From assembly GCF_000515395.1 (NCBI RefSeq), contig NZ_KI911782.1, positions 5,052,070-5,116,069 on the forward strand: a DNA stretch of 64,000 nucleotides, written 5' to 3'. Both the position numbers and the translations under genes were made by a program. The notes under the pieces are model-generated. The model did no database searches and was not told where the DNA came from. It saw nothing but the letters and a program-made list of their open reading frames with translations. Below are positions 9,758 through 19,911 of the stretch, in pieces. Each line of letters begins with the position of its first letter. Within the stretch, counting starts at the first letter, position 1. This DNA comes from Jiangella gansuensis DSM 44835. Lineage in GTDB: Bacteria > Actinomycetota > Actinomycetes > Jiangellales > Jiangellaceae.

Positions 9758-11377
9758 GTGATCACTTCCCCGTCCGCGGCTCCCGAGGCCCGCGCCGGCA
9801 AGCGCGAGTGGATCGGGCTCGCCGTGCTGGCCCTGCCCACCCTGCTGCTCGCCCTCGACATGAGCGTGCTGTACCTCGCGCTGCCGCACCTGGCCGCGGA
9901 TCTGCAGCCCACCAGCACCCAGCTGCTCTGGATCACCGACATTTACGGCTTCATGGTCGCCGGTTTCCTGATCACCATGGGAACGCTCGGTGACCGGATC
10001 GGCCGGCGGAAGCTGCTGATGACCGGCGCGGTGTTCTTCGCCGCCGCTTCGGTGCTAGCCGCGTACTCCACCAGCCCGGAGATGCTGATCGCCACCCGCA
10101 CCCTGCTGGGCATCGCCGGCGCCACCCTCATGCCGTCGACCCTGGGCCTGATCAGCAACATGTTCGCCAACCCCAAGCAGCGCGGCGTCGCGATCGCGGT
10201 GTGGATGAGCTGCTTCATGGGCGGCACCGCCCTCGGCCCGGCCGTCGGCGGAATGCTGCTGGAGGCGTTCTGGTGGGGCTCGGTGTTCCTCCTGGGCGTG
10301 CCCGTCATGCTGCTCCTGCTGGCCACCGGCCCCGTGCTGCTGCCCGAGCACAAGAACCCGGATGCCGGCCGCCTGGACCTGGCCAGCGTCGCGCTTTCTC
10401 TGTGCACCATCCTGCCGGTCATTTACGGCCTGAAGGAACTGGCGAAGGACGGCCTGTCCACCACGTCGCTCGGCGCCATCGCGGTCGGCGTCGCCGTGGG
10501 CGCCGCGTTCGTCCGCCGTCAACTGCGGCTGTCCGACCCGCTGCTGGACCTGCGGCTGTTCACCAACCGGCGGTTCTCCTCGGCCCTGGGCATCTTCTCC
10601 GTCGGCGGATTCGCGATGGGCGGGATGTTCCTCTTCGTCAGCCAGTACCTGCAGCTGGTCGAGGGACTGTCCCCGCTGCACGCCGGACTCTGGCTGGTGC
10701 CGCCGGCCGTCGCGATGATCGGCGGGACGATGTTCGGCCCCGCTCTGAGCCAGCGGATCGGCGCGGGCTGGGTCATCGGCGGGGGGATGGCACTGGCCGG
10801 GCTCGGCCTGGCCGTGATGACCCAGGCCGGGGCCACCGGCGGGCTCGGACTGATCATTGCCGGCCTGATGGTCGCGATGGTGGGCCTGGGCCCGGGCGCC
10901 GCGCTCACCGCCGACATCGTCGTGGGCTCGGCCCCGCCGGAGAAGGCCGGCTCGGCCGCGTCGGTCTCCGAGACCAGCGGCGAGTTCGGCATCGCCCTGG
11001 GCATCGCCGTCCTGGGCAGCCTGGGCACCGCGATCTACCGCTCCGGCTTCACCGCACCGGCCGGCACACCGGCCGACGTCGCGGCCACCGCCGAGGACAC
11101 GCTGGCCGGTGCCGTCGCCGCCGCGCCGTCACTGCCGGCCGAGATCGCGGTGCCGCTGCTGGACACGGCCCGGGACGCCTTCATGAACGGCCTGAACGTG
11201 GTGGCAGGTGTCGGCTCGGTGGCCATGCTCGCCTTCGCCGTAGCGGGCGTGGTGCTGTTCCGCCGCTTCCAGCCGCCGGCCACGCAGGAAGCTCCGGCCG
11301 GAGAAGGCGGTGAAGCGGCCCCCAGTACGGCCGACGAGCCCCCCGCGGACACGGACGCCCTGGTCCACGCGGTATAG
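9758..11377 (+). CDS. MFS drug exporter, DHA2 (14-helix) family
   Basis: A 539-residue transporter with about 14 hydrophobic segments. The N-terminus contains the family's LDMSVLYLALPHLA (motif D1) and the GDRIGRRKLLMTGA motif-A loop, and motif C appears around GGTALGPAVGGMLLE. This is the SmvA/LfrA/QacA-like type that exports cationic or lipophilic drugs by proton antiport. The GTG at 9758 has GAGAGG seven bases upstream. The C-terminal 30 residues are acidic and proline-rich. No regulator is adjacent. Confidence 0.88.
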   Translation: MITSPSAAPEARAGKREWIGLAVLALPTLLLALDMSVLYLALPHLAADLQPTSTQLLWITDIYGFMVAGFLITMGTLGDRIGRRKLLMTGAVFFAAASVLAAYSTSPEMLIATRTLLGIAGATLMPSTLGLISNMFANPKQRGVAIAVWMSCFMGGTALGPAVGGMLLEAFWWGSVFLLGVPVMLLLLATGPVLLPEHKNPDAGRLDLASVALSLCTILPVIYGLKELAKDGLSTTSLGAIAVGVAVGAAFVRRQLRLSDPLLDLRLFTNRRFSSALGIFSVGGFAMGGMFLFVSQYLQLVEGLSPLHAGLWLVPPAVAMIGGTMFGPALSQRIGAGWVIGGGMALAGLGLAVMTQAGATGGLGLIIAGLMVAMVGLGPGAALTADIVVGSAPPEKAGSAASVSETSGEFGIALGIAVLGSLGTAIYRSGFTAPAGTPADVAATAEDTLAGAVAAAPSLPAEIAVPLLDTARDAFMNGLNVVAGVGSVAMLAFAVAGVVLFRRFQPPATQEAPAGEGGEAAPSTADEPPADTDALVHAV

Positions 11378-11421
11378 CGCGCCTCGACACCGAACGGACA
11401 CCTGGCTGCTACCGTCCGTTC

Positions 11422-12180
11422 ATGGCACACCCTGCCGGCCGCCTCCGGTTCGTCCCCGCGCCAGCGGCGGACGATGCCCGGTTCGCGGTCGGCAGGGTTC
11501 TGCTCGTGGTTTTCGTCGTCATCATGACCCTGCATCTCGCCAGCGTCACGGTGCAGACCCAGCTCCGCCCCGACAACCGGGCGGTGACCGACGTCCTGTC
11601 GCTGGTGAATGCCGGCACCGAACGCTCACTGGCCAGCTGGTGGACCGCGGCGCTCCTGGCCCTGTCCGGTGTGGCGGCGACGACGGCGTCCTGGCTGGCC
11701 AGGCGGCTGGCGGGCCGCAACCGTGAGGCGCGAGCCTGGCTGCTCCTGGCCGCCGTCTTCGCACTCCTCTCCCTCGACGAGGCCGTCTCCCTGCACGAAC
11801 GTGGCGCCCGCTGGTCCGTCGCGGTGTTCGACACCGATTCGCTGCTGGCCCGGCTGGGGTGGACGATCCCGGCCGCCGCGGCGTTGGCCGCCTCGCTGCT
11901 CGTCCTGGTTCCGGCGTTCCGGGCCGTCCCGGCCCGGCCCCGCCGGCTGATCGTCGCCGGCCTCGCCACCGCGATCGCGGGAGCGCTGGGCATGGAGGTG
12001 GTGCACGTCCTGCTCACCGAGTCGGGTGCCGGCTACCTGTGGCGGCATCTGGCGATGGTGACCGAGGAGGCGGCGGAGCTGGCCGGGGTCGGGATCGTCC
12101 TCCTCGGCGTGCTGACCGCCGTCCGGGTCGGCACCGCGGGGAGCCGGCTGACCCTGGCCTATACGGACGACGACCGCTGA
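11422..12180 (+). CDS. Hypothetical multi-pass membrane protein
   Basis: A 252-residue protein with roughly six hydrophobic helices: VGRVLLVVFVVIM, then segments near residues 70, 110, 150, 180 and 215. A conserved-looking SLDEAVSLHERG between helices 3 and 4 could be functional. I do not recognise the family. No Shine-Dalgarno is visible. TACCGT ends exactly six bases before the ATG, a typical actinobacterial leaderless arrangement. Its 3' end overlaps the convergent SpoU methyltransferase gene by 22 bp. Confidence 0.7.
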   Translation: MAHPAGRLRFVPAPAADDARFAVGRVLLVVFVVIMTLHLASVTVQTQLRPDNRAVTDVLSLVNAGTERSLASWWTAALLALSGVAATTASWLARRLAGRNREARAWLLLAAVFALLSLDEAVSLHERGARWSVAVFDTDSLLARLGWTIPAAAALAASLLVLVPAFRAVPARPRRLIVAGLATAIAGALGMEVVHVLLTESGAGYLWRHLAMVTEEAAELAGVGIVLLGVLTAVRVGTAGSRLTLAYTDDDR

Positions 12181-12983
12181 GCGCGCTGGCGCGACGCCTC
12201 GTACAGCACCACCGTCCCGGCCGCGGCCGCATTCAGTGAGCTGGCCCTGCCACCCATCGGGATGCGCGCCACCACGTCGCAGGATCGGCGCCACGCCTCG
12301 CTCATTCCCGCGGTCTCATTGCCGACCACCACGACGGTAGGGCCGGTCAGCGGGGTGTCGGGCAGGTCGACGGTGCCGGACTCGTCGGTCCCGACGATCG
12401 TCAGCGGCACTCCGGCCCGGCGCCGCTCGGCCACCCAGCCGAGCAGCGGCGCATGAGAACTCAACCGGACGATGGGGACGGCGAAGACGGAGCCGGTGCT
12501 GGCCCGCACCGACGCCGGATCCCACGCGTCCGCCGCGTGCCCGGTCGTCACCAGGGCGTGCGCACCCAACGCGTCCACGGACCGGGCCAGCGAGCCGATG
12601 TTCCCCGGGCTCCCCGGCCGGTCGAAGACCACCACCAGGGCGTCGGGCCGGTCCGGCAGGCGCGCGAGGTCGTCGTCGGGGCGCTGCACCACCGCGACCA
12701 GTTCCGGCGCGCCGTCGGAGCGCTCGCCCAGCTCCGCCAGCAGGTCGGGCGCCACCTCGATCACGGGTGCGATCCCGGATGCCAGCAACGCGCGCGCCCA
12801 CGCCGACGGCCGCGGCCGCCCGTCGAACAACAGCGACCGGAAGGCGACCCCGGCCTCTGCGGCCACGGTGATGGGACGCACGCCCTGGACGATCAGCTCA
12901 CCGGCGGCGTTGCGCTTGGAGCGGTTCGTCAGCAGCGCCTGCCACTGCTGGAAGGTGGCGTTGCGGCGCTCGACCCGTCTCAC
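12159..12983 (-). CDS. SpoU/TrmH-family RNA 2'-O-methyltransferase
   Basis: A 274-residue enzyme with an N-terminal SpoU substrate-binding region (FQQWQALLTNRSKRNAAGEL) and a C-terminal SPOUT knot. The three motifs are FDRPGSPGNIGSLARS, VVVGNETAGMSEAW and SLNAAAAGTVVLYEA. It should transfer methyl from SAM to a ribose 2'-OH in rRNA or tRNA; the exact nucleotide cannot be assigned. Its start overlaps the stop of the upstream acyl-CoA dehydrogenase by four bases (ATGA), so translation is probably coupled. Confidence 0.88.
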   Translation of the reverse strand: MRRVERRNATFQQWQALLTNRSKRNAAGELIVQGVRPITVAAEAGVAFRSLLFDGRPRPSAWARALLASGIAPVIEVAPDLLAELGERSDGAPELVAVVQRPDDDLARLPDRPDALVVVFDRPGSPGNIGSLARSVDALGAHALVTTGHAADAWDPASVRASTGSVFAVPIVRLSSHAPLLGWVAERRRAGVPLTIVGTDESGTVDLPDTPLTGPTVVVVGNETAGMSEAWRRSCDVVARIPMGGRASSLNAAAAGTVVLYEASRQRAQRSSSV

Positions 12984-14128
12984 GTCTCCGAGCCCAGGGT
13001 ACGGGCGATGACCATGCGCTGGATCTGGTTGGTGCCTTCGAAGATCTGCATCACCTTGGCCTCGCGGAAGAATCGCTCGACCGGGAAGTCACGGGTGTAG
13101 CCGGCGCCACCCAGCACCTGGACGGCGTCGGTGGCGACCCGCATGGCGTTGTCGGTGGCCACCAGCTTCGCGACGCTGGCATGGTGGCGGAACGGCAAAC
13201 TGGCGTCCCGGCGGCGAGCAGCCACGATGTACAGCGCCCGGGCACTCTCGACCGCGGCGGCCATGTCGGCCAGCAGGAAGCCGAGGCCCTGGTGCCGGAT
13301 GATCGGCTGGCCGAACTGCTCGCGCTCGCCGGCATACGACGCGGCGGCCGACAGCGCGGCCTGCGCCAGCCCCGTGGCGACGGCCGCGACCCCCAGCCGC
13401 CCTGAGTTCAATGCCTCCAGGGCGAGTGGAAAGCCGTGCCCCTCGGCGCCGATGCGGCGTTCCTCCGGCACCAGGACGTCGTCGAGGTGCAGGAGTGTCG
13501 TGGGTGACCCGGTGAGACCCAGCTTGCGTTCCGGTGCGCCGAACGACAGCCCCGGCGCGTCGGCCGGGACGAGGAAGCACGAGATGCCAGCGGCGCCGTC
13601 GTCGGACGTGCGGGCGAACACGGTGTAGAAGTCGGCCACACCCCCGTGGGTGATCCAGGCCTTCGTACCGGTGAGCCGGTAGCCGTCGCCGTCGCGGACC
13701 GCCCTGGTGGTGAGCGCCGCGGCGTCGGAGCCGGCCTGCGGTTCCGACAGGCAGTAGGCGCCCAGCAGCTCGCCGCCGATCATGTCCGGCAGCCACCGTT
13801 TGCGCTGCTCCGCCGTGCCGTGGGTGGCCAGCGGCCAGCAGGAGAGGGTGTGCACGCTGACGCTCAGCGCCACCGTGGCCCACCGTTCGGCCAGCTCCTC
13901 CAGCACCTGCAGGTAGACCTCGTACGGCTGCGCCCCTCCGCCCAGCGCCTCCTCGTAAGGCAGCCCCAACAGGCCGATGCGACCCAGCATGCGGACGAGG
14001 TCGCGCGGGTACTCGCCGGCGTCCTCCGCGGCGTCGGCCCGTGGACGCAGCTCGCGCTCGGCGAGGTCTCGGACCAGCCCGATCAGATCGGCGGCCTCAG
14101 GGGTGGGCAGCATGCGCTCGACGGGCAC
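12980..14128 (-). CDS. Acyl-CoA dehydrogenase
   Basis: A 382-residue FAD enzyme of normal family length. It shows the N-terminal helical domain, the FAD-binding beta domain (AYCLSEPQAGSDAAALTT, then TGTKAWITHGG) and the C-terminal helical domain ending in MQIFEGTNQIQRMVIAR, where the Glu of FEGT is the usual catalytic base of short/medium-chain enzymes. It oxidises an acyl-CoA to the 2-enoyl-CoA. It is translationally coupled to the downstream SpoU methyltransferase, with no obvious functional link. Chain-length specificity cannot be read. Confidence 0.92.
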   Translation of the reverse strand: MPVERMLPTPEAADLIGLVRDLAERELRPRADAAEDAGEYPRDLVRMLGRIGLLGLPYEEALGGGAQPYEVYLQVLEELAERWATVALSVSVHTLSCWPLATHGTAEQRKRWLPDMIGGELLGAYCLSEPQAGSDAAALTTRAVRDGDGYRLTGTKAWITHGGVADFYTVFARTSDDGAAGISCFLVPADAPGLSFGAPERKLGLTGSPTTLLHLDDVLVPEERRIGAEGHGFPLALEALNSGRLGVAAVATGLAQAALSAAASYAGEREQFGQPIIRHQGLGFLLADMAAAVESARALYIVAARRRDASLPFRHHASVAKLVATDNAMRVATDAVQVLGGAGYTRDFPVERFFREAKVMQIFEGTNQIQRMVIARTLGSET

Positions 14129-14259
14129 GGTCGGGGTACCTCCACGGCTCGCGCCGGCCGAGGATCGCCCGGCGCGGCGTAGGTCGTCAGGACACGCCGA
14201 TCACCTACGAGAGCTGCGGAACGGTGGCCCGCGTCACACCCCGACCGGCGTGCGACAGC

Positions 14260-15240
14260 CTACCGTGACGCGCCACCACCGCGGGCCCGGGTGATCTCGT
14301 AGAGCGCCACGCCGGCCGCGACACCCGCGTTGAGTGACTCGACGTCGCTGGCGATGGGGATCCGGGCCACGAGGTCGCACGTCTCGGTGACGATGCGCGA
14401 CATGCCGGCGGCCTCGGACCCGACCACCAGGCACAGCGGCTGGTCGAGCACTTCGACGTCGCCGAGCTCGGTGTCGCCGGAGCCGTCCAGCCCGACCACG
14501 AACAACCCGGCGTCCTGATAGGCACGCAGGGTCCGGGCCAGGTTGGTGGCCCGGGCCACCGGCACCCGCGCGGCCGCGCCGGCGGAGGTCTTCCACGCAC
14601 CCGCGGTCATGCCGGCGCTGCGCCGCTCCGGCACGACGACGCCGTGCGCCCCGAACGCGCCCGCGGAGCGGACGACGGCGCCGAGGTTGCGCGGGTCGGT
14701 GACGCCGTCGAGCGCGACGATCAGCGGCGGGCGGTCGGACTCGTGCGCGGCTTCCACGAGATCGACGGGATCGGCGTACTCGTACGGCGGCAGCGCCAGC
14801 GCGACACCCTGGTGCACCGCGCCAGCGGTGACCTTGTCGAGCTCGGACCGGGGAGCCTCCAGCAACGGCAGCCCGCGAGCGGCCGCGATCTTGAGGATCT
14901 CGCGGATGCGGTCGTCGCTGTCGACCCGTTCGGCCACGTAGAGCGCCTTGACCGGCACTTCCGCGCGCAGCGCCTCGACGACGGCGTTCCGACCGGCCAC
15001 CGTCTCGGCCGCGCCGGGCCTGCCGGTACCGGCGCCGCCGCGCCGCGCCGCCGTCCCGGAGCTGTCAGCCGCCGCCTTCTTGGCCCGGCGCGCCGCCGGA
15101 TGACCGGGGCGCTCCTCCGCGCGAGGCGTCGGCCCCTTGCCCTTGAGCCCCTTGCGCCGCTGCCCGCCGGAGCCGACCACCATGCCCTTCTTGGTGCCGG
15201 TCTTGCGCATGGCGCCGCGGCGCTGCGAGTTGCCCGCCAT
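14260..15240 (-). CDS. rlmB: 23S rRNA (guanosine-2'-O-)-methyltransferase RlmB
   Basis: A 326-residue SpoU enzyme. The first ~80 residues are a very basic, disordered tail (Lys/Arg/Gly-rich) typical of actinobacterial RlmB. They are followed by the substrate-binding domain (GRNAVVEALRAEVPVKALYV) and SPOUT motifs VTDPRNLGAVVRSAGAFG, VVGSEAAGMSR and SLNAGVAAGVALYE. RlmB methylates G2251 (E. coli numbering) in the ribosomal P loop. Its ATG shares one base with the cysS stop (TGATG). The cysS-rlmB order is conserved in actinobacteria. Confidence 0.93.
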   Translation of the reverse strand: MAGNSQRRGAMRKTGTKKGMVVGSGGQRRKGLKGKGPTPRAEERPGHPAARRAKKAAADSSGTAARRGGAGTGRPGAAETVAGRNAVVEALRAEVPVKALYVAERVDSDDRIREILKIAAARGLPLLEAPRSELDKVTAGAVHQGVALALPPYEYADPVDLVEAAHESDRPPLIVALDGVTDPRNLGAVVRSAGAFGAHGVVVPERRSAGMTAGAWKTSAGAAARVPVARATNLARTLRAYQDAGLFVVGLDGSGDTELGDVEVLDQPLCLVVGSEAAGMSRIVTETCDLVARIPIASDVESLNAGVAAGVALYEITRARGGGASR

Positions 15241-16694
15241 CAGCGTCCACTCTCCTGGTTCGTCGGGGCGTCGGCATCAGCCAGCTCCCAGCGGGTGCCG
15301 TCGGGGTTGTCCTCGACGACGATGCCGGCGGCCTTCAGCCGGTCGCGCAGCAGGTCGGCGGTGGCGAAGTCCCTGCCCTCGCGGGCCCGCTGGCGCTGGT
15401 CGAGCACCGTCTGCACCAGGGCATCGACGACGCCGCGCAGCCGGTCGCCGGAGCTGCCGACGGTGTCGAGGCCCAGCCACGGATCGGCCAGCGGGTCGAG
15501 GCCGAGCACCCCGAGCATCGCCCGCACCGAGGCCAGATTGGCGCGCAGTTCCACCCGCTCACCGGAAGCCAGCAGGGTGTTGCCCTCGCGCACGGTCTCG
15601 AAGAGCACCGCCAGCGCCTGCGGCACCGACACGTCGTCGTCCATGGCCGCCCGGAACGCGGCCGGCACGTCGGGCGCCGGCGCGACGTTGGTGGTGACCT
15701 CGGAGGCGCGCACCACATAGCCCTCGATGCGCCGGAACGCCGCTGCCGCCTCCTCCAGCGCGCTCTCGGAGAACTCGATGTGGCTGCGGTAGTGCGGCGC
15801 GACCAAGTAGTAGCGCAGCTCGATGGGCCGTACCCGCTGGACGACGTCGGCGACCAACATGGAGTTCCCCAGCGACTTGCTCATCTTCTCGCCCGACGTG
15901 GTGACCCAGGCGTTGTGCATCCAGAACCGGGCGAACGCCTGACCGGCCGCGCGGGACTGCGCCAACTCGTTCTCGTGGTGCGGGAAGCGCAGGTCGATGC
16001 CGCCACCGTGGATGTCGAACTCCGGCCCCAGGTACTTGGCGGCCATGGCCGAGCACTCCAGGTGCCAGCCCGGCCGGCCGCGGCCGAACGGCGTGGGCCA
16101 GGACGCGCTGCGCGGCTCGCCCGGCTTGTGCCCCTTCCACAGCGCGAAGTCGCGTGGGTCGCGCTTGCCCCGCGGGTCGGCGTCGGCCGCGGGCTCCATC
16201 TCGTCGATCTTCTGGCCGGACAGCTCGCCGTACGACGGCCACGACCGTACGTCGAAATACACGTCGCCGGAGGTGTCCGCCGCGGCATAGGCGTGGCCGC
16301 GCTCGATCAGCACCTCCATGAGCTCGATCATCTCCGGGATGTGGCCGGTGGCGCGCGGCTGGTAGGTGGCCGGCAGGCAGCCGAGGACCTCGTACGCCGC
16401 GTCGAGCGCCCGTTCGTTCTCGTACGCCCACGCCCACCACGGCTGGCCCGCCTCGGCCGACTTCGCCAGGATCTTGTCCTCGATGTCGGTCACGTTGGCC
16501 ACGATGGTGACTTCGTAGCCGTTGTGTTCGAACCAGCGGCGCAGCACGTCGAAGACCACCTCTTTGCGGATGTGGCCGATGTGCGGCGGGCCCTGCACGG
16601 TCAGCCCACAGTGGTAGATCCCGACCTTGCCCGGAACGACCGGGACGAAGTCGCGGATCTCACTGCTGGCGCTGTCGTACAGACGAAGACTCAC
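15240..16694 (-). CDS. cysS: Cysteinyl-tRNA synthetase
   Basis: A 484-residue class I synthetase. The HIGH motif is HIGH in GPPHIGHIR, the KMSKS motif is KMSKS in [11 protein letters not shown], and the zinc ligands appear as [12 protein letters not shown] and the His cluster PHHENE. Length and the C-terminal DALR domain fit CysS rather than the shorter MshC ligase. The start is GTG at 16694 (VSLRLYDS). TACCCT ends exactly six bases upstream, indicating a leaderless mRNA, so a longer open frame to 16955 is not used. In mycobacteria cysS directly follows ispF. Here 11 kb of other DNA intervenes. Confidence 0.95.
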   Translation of the reverse strand: MSLRLYDSASSEIRDFVPVVPGKVGIYHCGLTVQGPPHIGHIRKEVVFDVLRRWFEHNGYEVTIVANVTDIEDKILAKSAEAGQPWWAWAYENERALDAAYEVLGCLPATYQPRATGHIPEMIELMEVLIERGHAYAAADTSGDVYFDVRSWPSYGELSGQKIDEMEPAADADPRGKRDPRDFALWKGHKPGEPRSASWPTPFGRGRPGWHLECSAMAAKYLGPEFDIHGGGIDLRFPHHENELAQSRAAGQAFARFWMHNAWVTTSGEKMSKSLGNSMLVADVVQRVRPIELRYYLVAPHYRSHIEFSESALEEAAAAFRRIEGYVVRASEVTTNVAPAPDVPAAFRAAMDDDVSVPQALAVLFETVREGNTLLASGERVELRANLASVRAMLGVLGLDPLADPWLGLDTVGSSGDRLRGVVDALVQTVLDQRQRAREGRDFATADLLRDRLKAAGIVVEDNPDGTRWELADADAPTNQESGR

Positions 16695-16803
16695 CGGACA
16701 AGGGTAGCCACTCGGCGGCGTCCTGCGTGGCCGAGGCCGTACACGCCCACGACCGATCGCAACCGCGTTCGGTTCCCGGGCGGTCGATAGGGGACAATGG
16801 CCA

Positions 16804-17613
16804 GTGACCATGGCCGCAGAACACACCTCCCCGACGCCTCCGACGGAGCAGGCCCTCGTGACCGAGCCCGATCGCCCCGCCCCTCGGCGGCAGTGGCCGT
16901 GGTGGGTGCCGTCGGTGCCGGTGGGGCTCGCCGTGGCCGCGCTGCTCGGCCTCATGACCTGGCAGGTTGTCGCCCGCGGCCCGTTCGTTGCCTGGGACTG
17001 GGACGTGCACGTCTACGTCGACGCCCGGCAGCCCGGCGGTGTGACGCGGTCGCTGCTCGACTCGCTGGCCAGCCTCGGCGGTCAGCGGCTCTACACCTTG
17101 CCCATCATCGCCAGCGTCGGGCTCTTCGTGGCGTACAAGAAGCGGCGGCTGCGCCCGCTCATCGCCATCGGCGCCGGCCTGGCCACGGTGTTCTTCGTCG
17201 GGTACTGGATCAAGTTCGGCCTGGGGCGCACTCCGCCGGCCAGCGGCCAGGACGTCCTGCACGGTGTCGGGCAGGCGTTTCCGTCCGGGCACACCGCCAA
17301 CGCCACACTCACCTGGTTCCTGCTGGTCATCGTGCTCTTCGGGGCGCACGGCCTGAAGCCCGACCCGGTCCGGTTCCGCCGCTACTGCTGGCTGGCCGCG
17401 GCCGGGGTGTTCGTCACCGGCGGGCTCATGACGACACTCGACTACCACTGGCTCAGCGACATCCCCGGCGGCTGGGCGCTCGGCCTGCTGGCGCTGATGG
17501 TGTCCGTGACGGTGCTGCGCGCGCCGGTCGTCCTGCCGTTCCGGCCGCTGCTCGAGCGTGGCCGGGGCTGGCCGTCCAGCAGCGACCAGACCCGGACGGC
17601 CGGCTCCGGCTGA
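16804..17613 (+). CDS. PAP2-family membrane phosphatase
   Basis: A 269-residue membrane protein with about five or six helices after a short hydrophilic N-terminus. PAP2 motifs are visible: a degenerate C1 (KFGLGRTPP), a clear C2 (FPSGHTAN) and a C3-like [14 protein letters not shown]. The family dephosphorylates lipid phosphates such as phosphatidate or undecaprenyl diphosphate. C1 lacks the textbook KXXXXXXRP spacing, so substrate and activity are uncertain. GTG 16804 or ATG 16810 may be the start. It is divergent from cysS and convergent (5-bp gap) with the fuconate dehydratase-like gene. Confidence 0.85.
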   Translation: MTMAAEHTSPTPPTEQALVTEPDRPAPRRQWPWWVPSVPVGLAVAALLGLMTWQVVARGPFVAWDWDVHVYVDARQPGGVTRSLLDSLASLGGQRLYTLPIIASVGLFVAYKKRRLRPLIAIGAGLATVFFVGYWIKFGLGRTPPASGQDVLHGVGQAFPSGHTANATLTWFLLVIVLFGAHGLKPDPVRFRRYCWLAAAGVFVTGGLMTTLDYHWLSDIPGGWALGLLALMVSVTVLRAPVVLPFRPLLERGRGWPSSSDQTRTAGSG

Positions 17614-17618
17614 CCGGC

Positions 17619-18911
17619 TCACGCCCAGACGGCGCCGTCCGGGAACCGGTGCGCCGCCAGCGTCGGCGCCAGGATCTCGGTGCTGGCACCGGGACGTTGC
17701 GGCGCCAGGTACCGGCCGCGCTCGATCCGGACCGGGTCGCTGAAGTGTTCGTGCAGGTGGTCGACGTATTCGATGACGCGGTCGGTAGTGGTGCCGCTGA
17801 CCGCGACATAGTCGAACATCGCGAGGTGCTGGACGGCCTCGCACAGCCCGACCCCGCCGGCGTGCGGGCAGACCGGCACCCCGAACTTCGCCGCCAGCAG
17901 CAGGATCGCGATGTTCTCGTTGACGCCCGCAACCCGGGTCGCGTCGATCTGGACGAACCCGGTGCCGCGTGCCTGCAGCAGCTGCTTGAAGACGACCCGG
18001 TTGGCCACGTGCTCGCCGGTGGCCACCCGCACCGGCGCGATGCGCTCGGCGATCGCGGCGTGTCCGAGAACGTCGTCGGGGCTGGTGGGCTCCTCGACCC
18101 ACCACGGGTCGAACGCCTCGAGTTCCTTGACCCAGCGCACCGCTTCGTCGACGTCCCAGCGCTGGTTGGCGTCGACGGCGATGCGTACGTCCGGGCCGCA
18201 GATCTCGCGGGCGATGCCCAGCCGCCGCACATCGTCGGTGAGGTCGCCGCCCACCTTCAGCTTGATCTGGGTGAACCCGTCCGCGACGGCCTCGCGGGTC
18301 AGCCGGGCGAGCTTGGCGTCGTCGTAACCCAGCCAGCCCGGCGTGGTGGTGTAGGCCGGGTAACCGTGCTCGACGAGGTCGGCGATGCGTTGCGCGCGTC
18401 CCGGCTCGGCAGCCCGGAGCAAATCCAGCGCCTCGGCCGGGTCCAGGGCGTCGGTGAGGTACCGGAAGTCGACCAGGCCGACGATCTCGTCCGGCGACAG
18501 CTCCGACAACAGTTGCCACAGCGGTTTGCCCTCGCGACGGGCGCGCAGGTCCCACAGCGCGTTGACGACGGCGCCGATGGCCATGTGCATGACGCCCTTC
18601 TCCGGACCGAGCCAGCGCAGCTGCGAGTCGTGCACCAGGCGCCGCCATGCTTCGCCGAGGTCGGCGAGCATCGGCTCCACCTCGCGTCCGACGAGGAACG
18701 GTCGCAGCGCCTCGATGGCCGCCACCTGCACGTCGTTGCCACGACCGATGGTGAACACGAACCCGTGGCCGTCCGGGCCGTCGTCGTCGGTGCGCAGGAT
18801 GGCGTAGGCCGCGGAGTAGTCGGGGTCGGGATTCATCGCGTCGGAGCCGTCGAGGAAGCGCGACGTCGGGAAGCGGAGGTCGACGGTCTCCAGTGCGGTG
18901 ATCTGGCTCAT
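17619..18911 (-). CDS. Enolase-superfamily sugar-acid dehydratase, L-fuconate dehydratase type
   Basis: A 430-residue enzyme with an N-terminal capping domain and a TIM barrel. Active-site signatures are visible: the KxK base (IKLKVGGD), the metal ligand series [19 protein letters not shown] and ATGEHVANR, and the His region [16 protein letters not shown]. The C-terminal ISGT-like segment ([22 protein letters not shown] region) is typical of L-fuconate dehydratase, which converts L-fuconate to 2-keto-3-deoxy-L-fuconate. The ATG at 18911 has AAGGG at good spacing. The divergent SDR fits the next pathway step. Confidence 0.85.
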   Translation of the reverse strand: MSQITALETVDLRFPTSRFLDGSDAMNPDPDYSAAYAILRTDDDGPDGHGFVFTIGRGNDVQVAAIEALRPFLVGREVEPMLADLGEAWRRLVHDSQLRWLGPEKGVMHMAIGAVVNALWDLRARREGKPLWQLLSELSPDEIVGLVDFRYLTDALDPAEALDLLRAAEPGRAQRIADLVEHGYPAYTTTPGWLGYDDAKLARLTREAVADGFTQIKLKVGGDLTDDVRRLGIAREICGPDVRIAVDANQRWDVDEAVRWVKELEAFDPWWVEEPTSPDDVLGHAAIAERIAPVRVATGEHVANRVVFKQLLQARGTGFVQIDATRVAGVNENIAILLLAAKFGVPVCPHAGGVGLCEAVQHLAMFDYVAVSGTTTDRVIEYVDHLHEHFSDPVRIERGRYLAPQRPGASTEILAPTLAAHRFPDGAVWA

Positions 18912-18945
18912 GTCTGCCCTTCTGCCCGGCGGCACGAAGCATTGA

Positions 18946-19020
18946 ACATCCGATGTCTGTGCGCCAAGTCTGTCATGAATCGCGGCCAGCACCACAGCCA
19001 GCGGCCATGACATAGGATGT
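18946..19020. promoter_or_regulatory. Paired ACAT-N3-ATGT operator candidates between fuconate dehydratase and SDR
   Basis: Two related 11-bp palindromic sites lie 64 bp apart in the 146-bp divergent intergenic region: ACATCCGATGT (18946-18956) and ACATAGGATGT (19010-19020). They match at 9 of 11 positions. One lies near each start codon, so a single dimeric regulator (GntR-like by site shape) could control both genes. No regulator gene is adjacent. Confidence 0.5.
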
Positions 19021-19057
19021 ATCGCGCCATAGAGCACTCGGGGAGCGGAGGCAACGG

Positions 19058-19804
19058 ATGGGCGACTTCGACGGCCTGACAGCACTGGTCACCGGGGGTG
19101 GGGCGGGTATCGGGCTGGCCACGGCGACGCTGCTGGCACACTCGGGCGCCACGGTCGCCGTACTGGACCGCTCCACCGAGGGCGCACCCGACCCGCTGCT
19201 GGCGATCGAGTGCGACGTCACCGACGACGCCGCCGTGCACGCCGCCGTCGCCACCGCCGCCGACCGGCTGGGTGGCGTGGACGTCGTCGTCAACAACGCC
19301 GGCGTCGGCGCGGCCGGCACCATCGAGGACAACGACGACGCCGAATGGCACCGCGTCTTCGACGTCAACGTCGTCGGCATGGTCCGGGTGTCCCGAGCGG
19401 CGCTGCCCTGGCTGCGCCGGTCGTCGCGCGCCTCCATCGTCAACGTCTGCTCCATCGCCGCCACCGCCGGGTTACCGCAGCGCGCCCTCTACAGCGCCAC
19501 CAAGGGTGCGGTCCTGTCGCTCACCCAGGCCATGGCCGCCGACCACATCGCCGAGGGCATCCGGGTCAACTGCGTCAACCCCGGCACCGCCGACACACCC
19601 TGGGTGCAGCGGCTGCTGGCCGCCGCACCCGATCCCGTCGCGGAACGCGCCGCGCTCGAGGCCCGCCAGCCCACCGGCCGCCTGGTGCCGCCCGAGGACA
19701 TCGCCGCGGCCATCGCCTATCTCGCCGGCCCCGCATCAGGTTCCGTCACCGGCACCTCGATCGCCGTCGACGGCGGCATGCAGGGCCTGCGGCTGCGCAA
19801 GTAA
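19058..19804 (+). CDS. SDR-family oxidoreductase (probable sugar-acid/fucose dehydrogenase)
   Basis: A 248-residue classical short-chain dehydrogenase: cofactor motif [12 protein letters not shown] at about residue 80, catalytic Ser (CSIAATAG) and YSATK, and the C-terminal GTSIAVDGG. Asp after the second strand (VAVLDRS) suggests NAD preference. Divergent pairing with a fuconate-type dehydratase suggests 2-keto-3-deoxy-L-fuconate or L-fucose dehydrogenase, by context only. The 3' end of this gene, or of a close relative, recurs as a decayed fragment at 20422-20533. Confidence 0.88.
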   Translation: MGDFDGLTALVTGGGAGIGLATATLLAHSGATVAVLDRSTEGAPDPLLAIECDVTDDAAVHAAVATAADRLGGVDVVVNNAGVGAAGTIEDNDDAEWHRVFDVNVVGMVRVSRAALPWLRRSSRASIVNVCSIAATAGLPQRALYSATKGAVLSLTQAMAADHIAEGIRVNCVNPGTADTPWVQRLLAAAPDPVAERAALEARQPTGRLVPPEDIAAAIAYLAGPASGSVTGTSIAVDGGMQGLRLRK

Positions 19805-19911
19805 GAGCGCCACCGGCTCGTCGATGCACTACCCGCCGGCAACCCACGCATCCTCCCCGCAGGCCGCGACGACGCCGAGCCCGATCCGCGCACCCACGAC
19901 GGCTACGACTG

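Noticed and set aside
17780-17815. About 22 identical bases shared between the fuconate dehydratase gene and ispF (both encode SGTTTD).
   Set aside because: Both proteins have this motif independently in their own families. The flanks are unrelated, so this is coincidence, not a repeat.
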